From JBFMHD01 sp040752395 [NCBI: Candidatus Hydrogenedentota bacterium] (GTDB lineage: Bacteria > JBFMHD01): a DNA stretch of 17,486 nucleotides. The notes beneath the pieces were generated by a model. It searched no databases. It was not told the origin of the DNA and worked only from the letters and a program-made list of their open reading frames with translations. Every line of letters starts with the position of its first letter. Within the stretch, counting starts at the first letter, position 1. Positions 7,278 to 14,616 of this stretch are shown piece by piece. The DNA lies in contig JBFMHD010000029.1 in the NCBI GenBank assembly GCA_040752395.1, forward strand, positions 1 through 17,486. The letters are read 5' to 3'. A program made the translations under genes and the position numbers.

Positions 7278-7887
7278 ATATCGGAATTATTTCTTTGATA
7301 CGATTGATAGTATATTCAAGTGCTTGAAAGGATTCGGCACGATGCGGGGATTGAATAATGATTCGTAACGCAACCTCAGATACTTTTATTTTACCTGCTC
7401 TGTGAATAATCTGAAGTGTTTTGATCCCAGGATATTTATCTTTTACTTCGCTTAATAATTCTTCAAACTTTTTTTGGGCCATCTCAGTATAGATGTCATA
7501 ATATAACGTATCTATTTTCTTATTATCTTCAATATCCCGAACACTACCATCAAAAATAAAAGTTGCACCACAATCAGCTGGATATTCAATATCGAATTTC
7601 CGTATAGGTTTATCGGTTATTTGATAAAAGAAATCAGAGTTGCCACCACTTAAAGGAGGCATAATCCCTACTTCAGCATTTTCAGGGATAATGTAATCTT
7701 TATCCGATACATATTCCTGGTTTACTGAAAATAAGATTGGCGTATTATGATTAAATATTTGGCCAAAGTTGTTATATAAAAATGATTCGATATCACAAAG
7801 CCGGGCACCATCTTTTAAATCAATAACAAGATTTTCAAGATTAGTTTTGATTTTATAAATCCCAAAAAATAATAATTTTACCTTCAT
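7255..7887 (-). CDS. MoaD-MoaE fusion, molybdopterin synthase
   Basis: Residues 1-82 are a MoaD-type ubiquitin-like domain ending in MPPLSGG. Residues 83-210 are MoaE, with FDGSVRD, HRAGKI, SPHRAESF and a terminal IPIFK carrying the likely catalytic Lys. Molybdopterin synthase converts precursor Z (cPMP) to molybdopterin. MoaD must expose a free C-terminal Gly-Gly for thiocarboxylation, so this fusion would need cleavage after Gly82, as reported for mycobacterial MoaX. The C terminus stops soon after the catalytic Lys and is shorter than in E. coli MoaE. No other moa gene is nearby. No ribosome binding site is evident at the ATG. It diverges from vapBC and overlaps the HEAGH gene tail by 23 bases. 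Confidence 0.9.
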   Translation of the reverse strand: MKVKLLFFGIYKIKTNLENLVIDLKDGARLCDIESFLYNNFGQIFNHNTPILFSVNQEYVSDKDYIIPENAEVGIMPPLSGGNSDFFYQITDKPIRKFDIEYPADCGATFIFDGSVRDIEDNKKIDTLYYDIYTEMAQKKFEELLSEVKDKYPGIKTLQIIHRAGKIKVSEVALRIIIQSPHRAESFQALEYTINRIKEIIPIFKVNYIS

Positions 7888-7898
7888 ACTTGTAATAA

Positions 7899-7925
7899 AT
7901 TATCGAGATTTCTTTAATATGTCAA
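7899..7925 (-). promoter_or_regulatory. Putative promoter of the MoaD-MoaE gene
   Basis: On the minus strand TTGACA (7920-7925) is followed by GATAAT (7899-7904) with a short 15-base spacer. Transcription would start a few bases before the ATG at 7887, consistent with the absence of a ribosome binding site. The short spacer lowers confidence. Confidence 0.4.
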
Positions 7926-7983
7926 AATAAAGTTTGACATATATGTATATATTATACATATTAATACATATATTTTATACATA
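7920..7983 (+). promoter_or_regulatory. vapBC promoter and candidate VapB operators
   Basis: TGTCAAA (7920-7926) and TTTGACA (7933-7939) form a perfect 7-bp palindrome that gives a consensus -35 TTGACA on both strands. Downstream, ATGTATA (7943-7949) and TATACAT (7953-7959) form a second perfect palindrome, and TATACAT recurs at 7976-7982. These overlap the expected -10 region of the + strand promoter, where CATATT lies 17 bases after the -35. Repeated palindromes over the promoter are what an autoregulating VapB dimer would bind. A strong ribosome binding site AAAAGGAG follows at 7983-7990. Confidence 0.65.
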
Positions 7984-7997
7984 AAAGGAGCGGTACC

Positions 7998-8195
7998 ATG
8001 AGAACAACGCTTAATATTGATGACACTCTTATTGAAAAAGCAGCTAATTTATCAGGTATCCACGAAAAGACTAAACTAATTAAGTTGGGGTTAGAAGCAT
8101 TGATCTCACGCGAAAGCAGTAAACGGTTGGCTAAATTAGGAGGAACCGAAAGAAAATTGAAGCCAATACCAAGGCGTAAGATGGGAACTATTTGA
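7998..8195 (+). CDS. vapB: VapB antitoxin
   Basis: The 65-residue protein matches the short VapB family. Its N-terminal MRTTLNIDDTLIEKA ribbon-helix-helix strand dimerises and binds DNA, followed by GIHEKTKLIKLGLEALI helices and a basic, flexible LGGTERKLKPIPRRK tail that would wrap the toxin. It neutralises the VapC RNase next door and represses the shared operon. AAAAGGAG lies seven bases before the ATG. The stop at 8193-8195 is two bases before the VapC ATG, which is normal coupling for this operon. Palindromes at 7943-7959 are probable operator sites. Confidence 0.95.
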   Translation: MRTTLNIDDTLIEKAANLSGIHEKTKLIKLGLEALISRESSKRLAKLGGTERKLKPIPRRKMGTI

Positions 8196-8197
8196 TT

Positions 8198-8554
8198 ATG
8201 ATATTGGTGGATACATCAGTATGGGTTGACCATCTACGAAATAAGAATAATGAACTTGAGCAGCTATTGAATAACGGTAATGTCGTATGTCATCAGTTTA
8301 TAATTGGAGAAATTGCCTGCGGTAATATTAAAAACCGTTCTTTAATAATTTCATTGCTCTTGGAACTCCCACAAATTGTATGTATTAATTTTGATGAAAT
8401 TTTGATCTTTATAGAAAAGAATGACTTAATAGGTAAAGGGCTTGGATTTATTGATGTACATCTTCTTGGTTCTGCTGTTTTACATAATGTGCGCTTGTGG
8501 ACTCTGGATAATACGTTAAGCTATCATGCTGATAGATTAGGGATAGGTTATTAG
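8198..8554 (+). CDS. vapC: VapC toxin, PIN-domain ribonuclease
   Basis: A single PIN domain of 118 residues with all four acidic catalytic positions: Asp5 (ILVDTSVW), Glu38 (IIGEIACG), Asp86 (GFIDVHLL) and Asp104 (WTLDN). These bind Mg2+ for endonucleolytic cleavage, typically of tRNA or rRNA in this family. The toxin is held inactive by VapB, encoded immediately upstream. A TTG at 8192 overlapping the vapB stop could also start translation; ATG 8198 is preferred because the VDTSVWVD strand then begins at the usual distance from the N terminus. The set looks complete and functional. Confidence 0.94.
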   Translation: MILVDTSVWVDHLRNKNNELEQLLNNGNVVCHQFIIGEIACGNIKNRSLIISLLLELPQIVCINFDEILIFIEKNDLIGKGLGFIDVHLLGSAVLHNVRLWTLDNTLSYHADRLGIGY

Positions 8555-8579
8555 CACGGATAAGGTCTTACTCTAAAAT
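8551..8579 (+). promoter_or_regulatory. Possible promoter of the PHP gene
   Basis: TTAGCA (8551-8556), 17 bases, then TAAAAT (8574-8579) resembles a sigma-70 promoter overlapping the vapC stop. Transcription would start within a few bases of the ATG at 8588, and no ribosome binding site lies near that ATG. It may be leaderless or read through from vapBC. Confidence 0.35.
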
Positions 8580-8587
8580 TAATTGAA

Positions 8588-9430
8588 ATGGATAAAATAA
8601 TTGATCTGCATATTCATTCAAATGCTTCTGACGGCAGTTTTACTCCATCGGAAATAATTAATTTAGCCTGTGAAATAAAGATATCTGCTATCTCAATTAC
8701 TGACCACGATACTATAAACGGACAGAAAGAAGCATTGAGCTGCAAGACCTCTATAGAGGTTATACCTGGTGTTGAGGTAAGCACAGATTACTCGAGGATG
8801 TTACATATACTTGGTTATTGTTTTGATATACATAATCAGGAGCTCAATAATAAACTTGAATATTTCAGAAATGGGAGAAAGATAAGAAACGAGCTGATAA
8901 TAAAAAAACTGAATGAACTCGGGATGAAGATTAAATTAGATGAGGTGCTTGAGAATGCGGCTGATGGTGTACCAGGAAGACCTCATATCGCACAGGTGTT
9001 ATTAACTAACGGATATGTGAAAACAATACAGCAAGCATTTGATAAATATCTTAAAAAAGGGGCTGTTGCGTATTTTAATAGAGCTAAACTTTTACCAGAT
9101 GAGACAATAAGATTAATTAAACAGGCTGGTGGTATACCTGTTATGGCTCATCCCATACAGACAGGATTAGCTGGAGATAGGCTTGTTAAATTGGTTAAGA
9201 ACCTAAAAGATTGCGGGCTTGCAGGGATTGAGGTCTGGTATTCTGCTCATTCTGATGAACAAACTAAATTTTATCAATTCATAGCAAAAAAATTCAGACT
9301 GATACAGACAGGTGGAACTGATTTTCATGGTAAAAATAAACCGGATATAAAATTAGGCAAAGGGTTTGGTAATCTTAAGATACCTTATAGTTGCGTAAAA
9401 AGTCTTAAAAAGTCAAATTTAAAGTTCTGA
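8588..9430 (+). CDS. PHP-domain phosphoesterase (RNase AM/TrpH-like)
   Basis: The protein shows the full set of PHP metal-ligand motifs: DLHIHS (His8, His10), SDG (Asp15), TDHD (Asp39, His40, Asp41), PGVEVS (Glu63), LHILGY (His73), GRPHIA, MAHP and GTDFHG near the C terminus. The 280-residue length and motif order match the YciV/TrpH family, whose characterised members hydrolyse 3',5'-nucleoside bisphosphates or trim 5' ends of RNA. It acts in the cytoplasm with a trinuclear metal site. It follows vapBC on the same strand but has no obvious functional tie to it, and it converges on the PLD operon. Confidence 0.9.
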   Translation: MDKIIDLHIHSNASDGSFTPSEIINLACEIKISAISITDHDTINGQKEALSCKTSIEVIPGVEVSTDYSRMLHILGYCFDIHNQELNNKLEYFRNGRKIRNELIIKKLNELGMKIKLDEVLENAADGVPGRPHIAQVLLTNGYVKTIQQAFDKYLKKGAVAYFNRAKLLPDETIRLIKQAGGIPVMAHPIQTGLAGDRLVKLVKNLKDCGLAGIEVWYSAHSDEQTKFYQFIAKKFRLIQTGGTDFHGKNKPDIKLGKGFGNLKIPYSCVKSLKKSNLKF

Positions 9431-9524
9431 CCCCAATTCGACCCTAATTCCGGTGATTTTTTGGGGAGCCAGAACCGTCCACGTTTTCCTCCGTTTTCGT
9501 TTTTCGTTTTCCGTAGAATTATTT
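9431..9524. other. Convergent intergenic spacer with simple repeats
   Basis: This spacer lies between the stops of two convergent genes. It holds an imperfect 11-base repeat (GACCCCAATTC, GACCCTAATTC at 9429-9450) and a run of GTTTTC-type units at roughly 7-base spacing (9482-9514). CCCCAA (9430-9435) and TTGGGG (9461-9466) could pair around a T-rich loop. No gene or clear terminator is seen. Confidence 0.6.
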
Positions 9525-11294
9525 TTAAGGAAGCTGGGAGCAATACACGGACCACATAACCTGTTGCAAACGGTAGGTACCAAAATTAGGGATATTCAGT
9601 AGTTCATATTTGTCTTTGAAACCATTATTGGTTTTTCTATATTCAATTATTTTAGACGCAAAAACAGGACCTATTTCAGGGAGTAACTCTAATTCTTTTT
9701 GTGAGGCTTTATTTAAATCCATTTTGTATTTAACCTTTGGCTGCGGGTAGTAGATATTTGTAAAAAGTTTTTTAAGCTGGTCTGCTATCTCATAAGATTC
9801 AAAATACACATCAATCTCGTAATTTTCATTAAATGCACTTGTAGTCCAGTTATGACTGCCTAAAAATATTTTATAGTTATCAACTATAACAAGTTTTGTA
9901 TGAGTCATTATCGGTGATTCATCAAACCGCACTTTTATCCCGGCTTCTCTGAGATATTGATACGCTACTAAATTTTTTTCAAACATAGTCTCATCAAGTA
10001 TAACCTCAATATCTATGCCTCTGTTTTTAGCATTCACAAGTTCCTGGAGGATTCTGCGCACAGGGTGTTCTTTTGAAGCACTCGTAGCCATGTAAAACAT
10101 TATTACTTTAATAGAAAATTTTGCGTTTACTATACTTTCTTTTAAGTCCCAGAAATATTCTCCATCAGGTAAAATCCTGAGATTCGCTACTTTTATAAAT
10201 CCTGGTAAATATCTTTCCGGCAGTTTAGTAATGGATACCGAAGAGCTAAAATATTCTTTGAAATGAAGAAAGATTTTTTGGTCCCACCCAAGAGACTTCG
10301 CCACGATAGATACCTCATTATTTTTTATTAAAGCAGATTTTGAGAGATTGTGATTACCTATAAAAACGGTATAACCATCGATGATGACTACTTTATCATG
10401 CAGCTCTCTCTCCTGTATGTCCCATAATGTTTGTATATTATAGTTTTTTAAAAATTGTTGGGTTTTAGAATTACTTTTCAGTAATACATCATCTGGATTT
10501 TTTGGATTTTCAAGTAGAACCCTAACACACACCCCCCTTTTTTTAGCTGCTACTAATTCTTTTAATATTGTATTTACCGGGTTATCAAGCTCCTTACCCA
10601 TAGTAATTGTATACATTGAAATATCTATGCTCTTTTTTGCTTTTCTTATCTCGTCTGTTAATTCTTCGAGATATTCAGTATTTATAAGGGGTTTTACATA
10701 GAAGCCATAAGGATATTCAAAATTGAGTTTGGGATACGTATTTATACGGATATATCTATCGATCTCTTCGAGTAATCTCTGCCAGAAGAAAATATACGTT
10801 ATATAGATGAGCAAGAGACTGATAAGAAGTGAATAAAATCTGATTCTTTTTTCCGGATGGAATAATGTTATAAACAAAAATACAACGATTATAAATCCGA
10901 AGAGATAAAATAGAGGTATCTGAGAAAAAAGAAATTTTGAGAAATCTATAAGTTTGTACAGCCTATATTTTAATCTATAAGATTCGGTAACCTTAATTTT
11001 TTTTTGTTTAAGTTCTTTTATTATTTCTTTTTTAATGCTTTTGATGTATTCCTCAAGTTCGGGTTCTGCTAAATTCTTCTGTTTTTCAATTTTTTTTATT
11101 GAGTTTTCCAGTACTTTTTTATCTTCTTTGGTTACAAGTAGATTGTTTATTTCAGAGAAAAAGACCTCGTCTTCAAATAACATCTCATAGATGCGGATTG
11201 AAGCGGTATCAATTTCCGATCCCATTAAAATAAAAGAATTGTATCTGGCAAAAAATATTAGAATAAATACTAAGAATTTTATTATAGAAGGCAT
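9525..11294 (-). CDS. Membrane-anchored double phospholipase D protein with C-terminal ComEA-like HhH
   Basis: Domain order in 589 residues: an N-terminal hydrophobic signal or anchor (5-24), a charged coiled-coil-like region (about 55-100), two TM helices (about 123-145 and 153-171), then two PLD domains with complete HKD motifs (His299, Lys301, Asp306; His465, Lys467, Asp472), and a helix-hairpin-helix domain (525-587: MDLNKASQKELELLPEIG..). Membrane topology counting puts the PLD and HhH parts outside the cytoplasm. Paired HKD motifs form one active site for phosphodiester cleavage or transfer; ComEA-type HhH domains bind DNA without sequence preference. It overlaps the upstream partner as TAATG. 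A nuclease is the favoured reading; a phospholipase or cardiolipin synthase is less likely because of the HhH domain. Confidence 0.85.
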   Translation of the reverse strand: MPSIIKFLVFILIFFARYNSFILMGSEIDTASIRIYEMLFEDEVFFSEINNLLVTKEDKKVLENSIKKIEKQKNLAEPELEEYIKSIKKEIIKELKQKKIKVTESYRLKYRLYKLIDFSKFLFSQIPLFYLFGFIIVVFLFITLFHPEKRIRFYSLLISLLLIYITYIFFWQRLLEEIDRYIRINTYPKLNFEYPYGFYVKPLINTEYLEELTDEIRKAKKSIDISMYTITMGKELDNPVNTILKELVAAKKRGVCVRVLLENPKNPDDVLLKSNSKTQQFLKNYNIQTLWDIQERELHDKVVIIDGYTVFIGNHNLSKSALIKNNEVSIVAKSLGWDQKIFLHFKEYFSSSVSITKLPERYLPGFIKVANLRILPDGEYFWDLKESIVNAKFSIKVIMFYMATSASKEHPVRRILQELVNAKNRGIDIEVILDETMFEKNLVAYQYLREAGIKVRFDESPIMTHTKLVIVDNYKIFLGSHNWTTSAFNENYEIDVYFESYEIADQLKKLFTNIYYPQPKVKYKMDLNKASQKELELLPEIGPVFASKIIEYRKTNNGFKDKYELLNIPNFGTYRLQQVMWSVYCSQLP

Positions 11295-12757
11295 TAAGAG
11301 AGATTCTGAAACTCTTTATTATATTCTTGTGATATCTGATTATCTTTTATAATCAAACCATTCTCATCGTTTTTAGTTTCAGCGGAATAAGTCCAGTTAT
11401 ACGAACCTGTGATAGTGGTTTCGCCATCTATTACCATAAATTTGTGATGTAAAAGACCGTTATTGGTATCTTTTGTAACATCTATTCCTTGTTTTTTCAT
11501 TTCATAGTATGCGCTGTTCGGGTTATCAGTCTGCCAGGCATCAAAAACACCGTTAATTTTCACGCCTCGTTCATGGGCTCGAATAAGAGCATCTTTGATT
11601 TTATCATCAGTAAAAGTGAATACAGCGAAATTTATCTCGGTTTTAGCATTATCAATCAATTCAACAATTTTATTTCGATAATGATCAGTGGGTGAGAAAT
11701 AGACTTCGACCCCAACCTCACGTGTCGGCGTAGCCTCGCATACGATATAATCTTTGATTTTATTGTAAGTCTTCTCGCCGATACCAGAGACTTTCTTTAT
11801 ATCAGAAGGTGTGGTAAAATCGCCGTTTTGTTTACGATAATCTATAATCCTTTGAGCAAGTGATTTATCTATACCAGGTAACAACATAAGAGTTTCAATG
11901 TTATCAGAATTGATTGAGACTTTATTAGGGTCACCTACTGTAATAGTGAAACTATTATTAGTCGATTGGTCTTTAGATTTACCAAACTTCTGCTCTTCAA
12001 ACATCTCAACAAATTCCTGATGATATGCCTCTGCAACTTCTTTGGAGTTAAGAAAGACCATATTATTGTTATTATCGTATAAATCACTATTAGAGAAATT
12101 AGTAGAACCTGTTATTACTTTCTCTTTATCAATAACAAAAAATTTATTATGAACAAGACCATCTCCATTATCAGTTACTATTTTTATACCTTGTGATTCT
12201 AATGCTTTATAATATTTCTGGTATTCAGGTTTATCATAATAGTCTTTTTCTACCACTATCCTGACGTTTTCTGGTCCGAGTCTATCAGCTGCGGCAATCA
12301 GGGCATCAACTACATCCTGATTACCTATTATATAAGCTACTACCTCTACAGAGGATTTAGCTTGATTTATATTCTGAATTAGTTTAGATGTGGGGGTTGC
12401 ATCATTTTTTATAGGGTCAGTAAAAATAATATCGAGATTATTAGCCTCGCTTAAAGAAGAGACAACTTCTACTTTTAGATTACCAATAAGGGTATGTGAC
12501 TTACCCTGGTTATCAGTAAAACTTGTCTTCTTTTCTATTAAGACATCGCCGATATTGGTAAACTTTTTCTTGAAACTCTCTTCTTTAATTATATTTTCAT
12601 CTTTATCATATACTTTTAATTCATATTTTTCTGTTGAATTAACCTCAACACTTTGATCACCTGTTATTACTGCATAATATCCTGATTCTTCGTATAAAGC
12701 TGTAAGCCCTCCAGGGAATAATATAAAAAAGACAAGCAAAGACCCTATTATCTTCAT
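11294..12757 (-). CDS. Secreted PLD-HhH-PLD protein, putative extracellular nuclease
   Basis: The 487-residue protein opens with a signal peptide (about 1-20, KIIGSLLVFFILFPGGLTA), then a region of about 80 residues of unrecognised beta-rich sequence, a PLD domain (HKD: His203, Lys205, Asp210), a ComEA-like HhH domain (about 278-339, INSDNIETLMLLPGIDKS..) and a second PLD domain (His437, Lys439, Asp444). The HhH domain thus lies between the two HKD halves, unlike the neighbouring gene, where it is C-terminal. LVHNKFFVID and LLHHKFMVID with GSTNFS and GSYNWT are typical of PLD nucleases. The stop overlaps the next start (TAATG), so the two proteins are made together. No ribosome binding site precedes the ATG, and the promoter places the transcript start at or next to it. 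Confidence 0.85.
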   Translation of the reverse strand: MKIIGSLLVFFILFPGGLTALYEESGYYAVITGDQSVEVNSTEKYELKVYDKDENIIKEESFKKKFTNIGDVLIEKKTSFTDNQGKSHTLIGNLKVEVVSSLSEANNLDIIFTDPIKNDATPTSKLIQNINQAKSSVEVVAYIIGNQDVVDALIAAADRLGPENVRIVVEKDYYDKPEYQKYYKALESQGIKIVTDNGDGLVHNKFFVIDKEKVITGSTNFSNSDLYDNNNNMVFLNSKEVAEAYHQEFVEMFEEQKFGKSKDQSTNNSFTITVGDPNKVSINSDNIETLMLLPGIDKSLAQRIIDYRKQNGDFTTPSDIKKVSGIGEKTYNKIKDYIVCEATPTREVGVEVYFSPTDHYRNKIVELIDNAKTEINFAVFTFTDDKIKDALIRAHERGVKINGVFDAWQTDNPNSAYYEMKKQGIDVTKDTNNGLLHHKFMVIDGETTITGSYNWTYSAETKNDENGLIIKDNQISQEYNKEFQNLS

Positions 12758-12763
12758 ATTGTT

Positions 12764-12792
12764 ATTATATCTAAGATTAGAAATAAAGTCAA
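12764..12792 (-). promoter_or_regulatory. Strong sigma-70-type promoter for the PLD operon, apparently leaderless
   Basis: On the minus strand TTGACT (12787-12792) and a perfect TATAAT (12764-12769) are separated by exactly 17 bases. Seven bases beyond the -10 lies the A of the ATG at 12757, so the mRNA would begin at or beside the start codon. The lack of a ribosome binding site agrees with a leaderless message. Confidence 0.75.
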
Positions 12793-13072
12793 GTCTTATT
12801 TTAGAAATTTTTGTGATTCAGACAGTAGGGGGCACTTGCCCGAGAAATTCTTGTAAAAAATATTCCATTATCCCGACTTGTCCAAACCGATTTTCTCCAA
12901 AATATAATTATTGTAATATCAAGGGATTATAAACAATTATATACAAATCTGCTGCACTAATGTAAAATAGAGGCATGTTTTATGTTCGCACCGTCAAGAC
13001 AGCTTCAAGAGGTCTCTTTTAAAACCTCATTTTTTAAAGACAGGTCTAAAGTCTAAAGAACGGGTCTTGTGA
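12793..13072. other. Gene-free stretch upstream of the PLD operon
   Basis: No coding region is supported here. A small stem (GAGGT 13009-13013, ACCTC 13024-13028) followed by six T residues resembles a weak + strand terminator. Bases 13044-13057 are GTCTAAA twice in tandem, another period-7 repeat like those at the start of the window. Confidence 0.5.
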
Positions 13073-13222
13073 CCCTCTTTACATTATATTGATTATATTG
13101 AAATTACAAAAAATGAAAATCGAATTCTCGGTGCAAATCCAACAACCCCGGCACGCAATCAACCATTACCTGAAGAACCGGTATATTCGTACATACCTTG
13201 TGATGATGAACTGCATTTCTAA
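13073..13222 (+). pseudogene. Tail of an unrecognised decayed gene
   Basis: An open frame of 49 codons runs from a stop at 13070-13072 to a stop at 13220-13222. It lacks a good start, and its second half (ILGANPTTPARNQ.. ending in CDDELHF) reads like the C terminus of a real protein. A strong terminator follows 19 bases later, as would be expected after a true gene end. I do not recognise the family. The stop codon lies at the left edge of the 128-bp repeat. It could also be chance coding. Confidence 0.35.
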
Positions 13223-13343
13223 TTGTTTTTATAAACTTTTTGAGTTCAAGGCTGCCTTGAACTCTTTTTTAATTTCATCTTGACCTTTTCCGCTGTTTTC
13301 TCTATTCTTCGCTTAACTATGTCAAATCAAATTTCCTATGAAT
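13216..13343 (+). repeat. 128-bp perfect direct repeat, copy 1
   Basis: These 128 bases are identical to 16213-16340, 2,997 bp downstream in the same orientation. The repeat contains a gene stop, a strong terminator and an ATG with seven following codons of the nucleotidyltransferase remnant. Flanking bases differ immediately at both ends. Confidence 0.95.
13242..13270 (+). terminator. Strong Rho-independent terminator in repeat copy 1
   Basis: GAGTTCAAGG, a three-base loop CTG, and CCTTGAACTC form a perfect 10-bp stem followed immediately by six T residues. It faces the + strand and sits 19 bases after the stop at 13220-13222. Confidence 0.88.
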
Positions 13344-13585
13344 TGATCCATCTTATCGTAAACTTTTGGAATTTTTACTATGGTAAGATATGAAAAAAGT
13401 ATTTTAAGTTTTCATCAAAAAAAAATTTAGATTCAATATGTACAGAAAAATTTTTTACTCAGAAATTTTATTTAACTGGTGGAACTGCCTTATCTGAATT
13501 TTATTTAAAGCACCGTATTTCTGAAGATTTAGATTTTTTTTGTGAAAATGAGGAAGTAAATGCTATATATAACACGATTCTTTAA
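13319..13585 (+). pseudogene. Remnant of an AbiEii-type nucleotidyltransferase toxin
   Basis: From the ATG at 13319 the frame reads MSNQISYELIHLIVNFW, hits TGA at 13391-13393, then continues in the same frame with FYLTGGTALSEFYLKHR and ISEDLDFF before a stop at 13583-13585. The TGGTAL motif and the R-x-S-x-D-L-D-F-F motif are the nucleotide-binding and metal-binding signatures of AbiEii/AbiGii toxin nucleotidyltransferases (DUF1814), which modify tRNA in type IV toxin-antitoxin and abortive-infection systems. Only the N-terminal part survives; most of the family's length is missing and no antitoxin gene is found. A +1 frame (13575-13625) continues as KLKSKFLELEKLEE and may be another scrap. 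The start lies inside the 128-bp repeat. Confidence 0.75.
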
Positions 13586-13627
13586 ATTAAAATCAAAATT
13601 TTTAGAATTGGAGAAATTAGAAGAATA

Positions 13628-14614
13628 ATGAAAACGAAGATATTAGTAACAGGAGGAGCAGGATTTATCGGTTCTAATTTAGTAGAAAAATTAACAGAAG
13701 ATAAAAATAATCTTGTAATAGTATTAGATAATTTTTCATCTGGGAAAATGGAGAATTTATTATCTGTAAAAGAAAAAATTAAAATTATAAAAGGAGATAT
13801 TACAGATAAAAATTTAGTAGATAAGATAACTAAAAGAGTAGATGTAGTATATCATTTAGCAGTAGTATGTCTTAGAGTTTCACTTAAAAACCCACAGATT
13901 ACACACAAGGTTAATGCGACAGGAACATTAAATTTACTTGAAGCATCTTTAAAAAATAAAGTAAAAAAATTCATTTATATCTCATCTTCTGAAGTTTATG
14001 GAACTTTGATTAAAGTTCCTATGGATGAGCAACACCCTACAAATCCTACTACGGTTTATGGTGCAAGTAAATTAGTAGGCGAGCTTTATACAAAAACATT
14101 CTACCTAACTTATGGATTTCCTTGTGTAATAATAAGACCTTTTAATACATATGGTCCGAGGGAACATTTTGAAGGGGTTTATGGTGAGGTAATCCCAAAG
14201 TTTTTGATTAGGTTATTGAATAATAAACCACCTGTAATATTTGGAGATGGGACACAGACAAGAGACTTTACTTATGTAGAAGATACTGTAAAAGGGATAA
14301 TTTTAGCAGGTAATTGTATAAAAGCTATTGGCAAAACTATAAATATTGCCAAAGGTGAAGAGGTTTCAATTAATAAAATTGCTCAATATTTAATAGAGCT
14401 AACAGGCAAATTTTCTATAAAACCTGAGTATGGTAAATCTCGTCCAGCAGATGTAAAAAGGCATTTTGCTTCAATTAAATTAGCAAAAGAATTGTTAGGC
14501 TACCAACCTAAAATAGATATAAAAACTGGTCTGAAAAAATATATTGATTGGTTTTTATCTCAAGGATACGATTTCAAAAGACTAATAAAAAAAGAAAAAA
14601 AATATAACTGGTAA
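13628..14614 (+). CDS. NAD-dependent sugar epimerase/dehydratase (extended SDR)
   Basis: The 328-residue protein has the NAD-binding TGGAGFIGS loop (8-16), GDITD (56-60), SSSEVYG (119-125) and the catalytic YGASK pair (Tyr144, Lys148), plus RPFNTYGPRE and DGTQTRDFTYVED substrate-side motifs of UDP-glucose 4-epimerase-like enzymes. The gene appears intact. It would act on a nucleotide sugar in the cytoplasm for surface polysaccharide synthesis, and the DegT aminotransferase behind it points to an amino sugar route. The start follows TAATGA, so the ATG overlaps a stop of an upstream scrap frame. Its base use is visibly A-rich compared with genes at the window ends. It lies within the segment bracketed by the 128-bp repeats. 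Confidence 0.9.
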   Translation: MKTKILVTGGAGFIGSNLVEKLTEDKNNLVIVLDNFSSGKMENLLSVKEKIKIIKGDITDKNLVDKITKRVDVVYHLAVVCLRVSLKNPQITHKVNATGTLNLLEASLKNKVKKFIYISSSEVYGTLIKVPMDEQHPTNPTTVYGASKLVGELYTKTFYLTYGFPCVIIRPFNTYGPREHFEGVYGEVIPKFLIRLLNNKPPVIFGDGTQTRDFTYVEDTVKGIILAGNCIKAIGKTINIAKGEEVSINKIAQYLIELTGKFSIKPEYGKSRPADVKRHFASIKLAKELLGYQPKIDIKTGLKKYIDWFLSQGYDFKRLIKKEKKYNW

Positions 14615-14616
14615 AC

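Noticed and set aside
13089-13283. A 64-codon + strand ORF across the left end of the 128-bp repeat
   Set aside because: It runs through the terminator hairpin, starts at a weak codon and competes with a more protein-like frame ending at 13222.
13216-13343. The 128-bp repeat read as an attC site or insertion-sequence end
   Set aside because: Its only strong inverted repeat is a terminator with a three-base loop and T tract; it lacks core-site pairs and there is no transposase.
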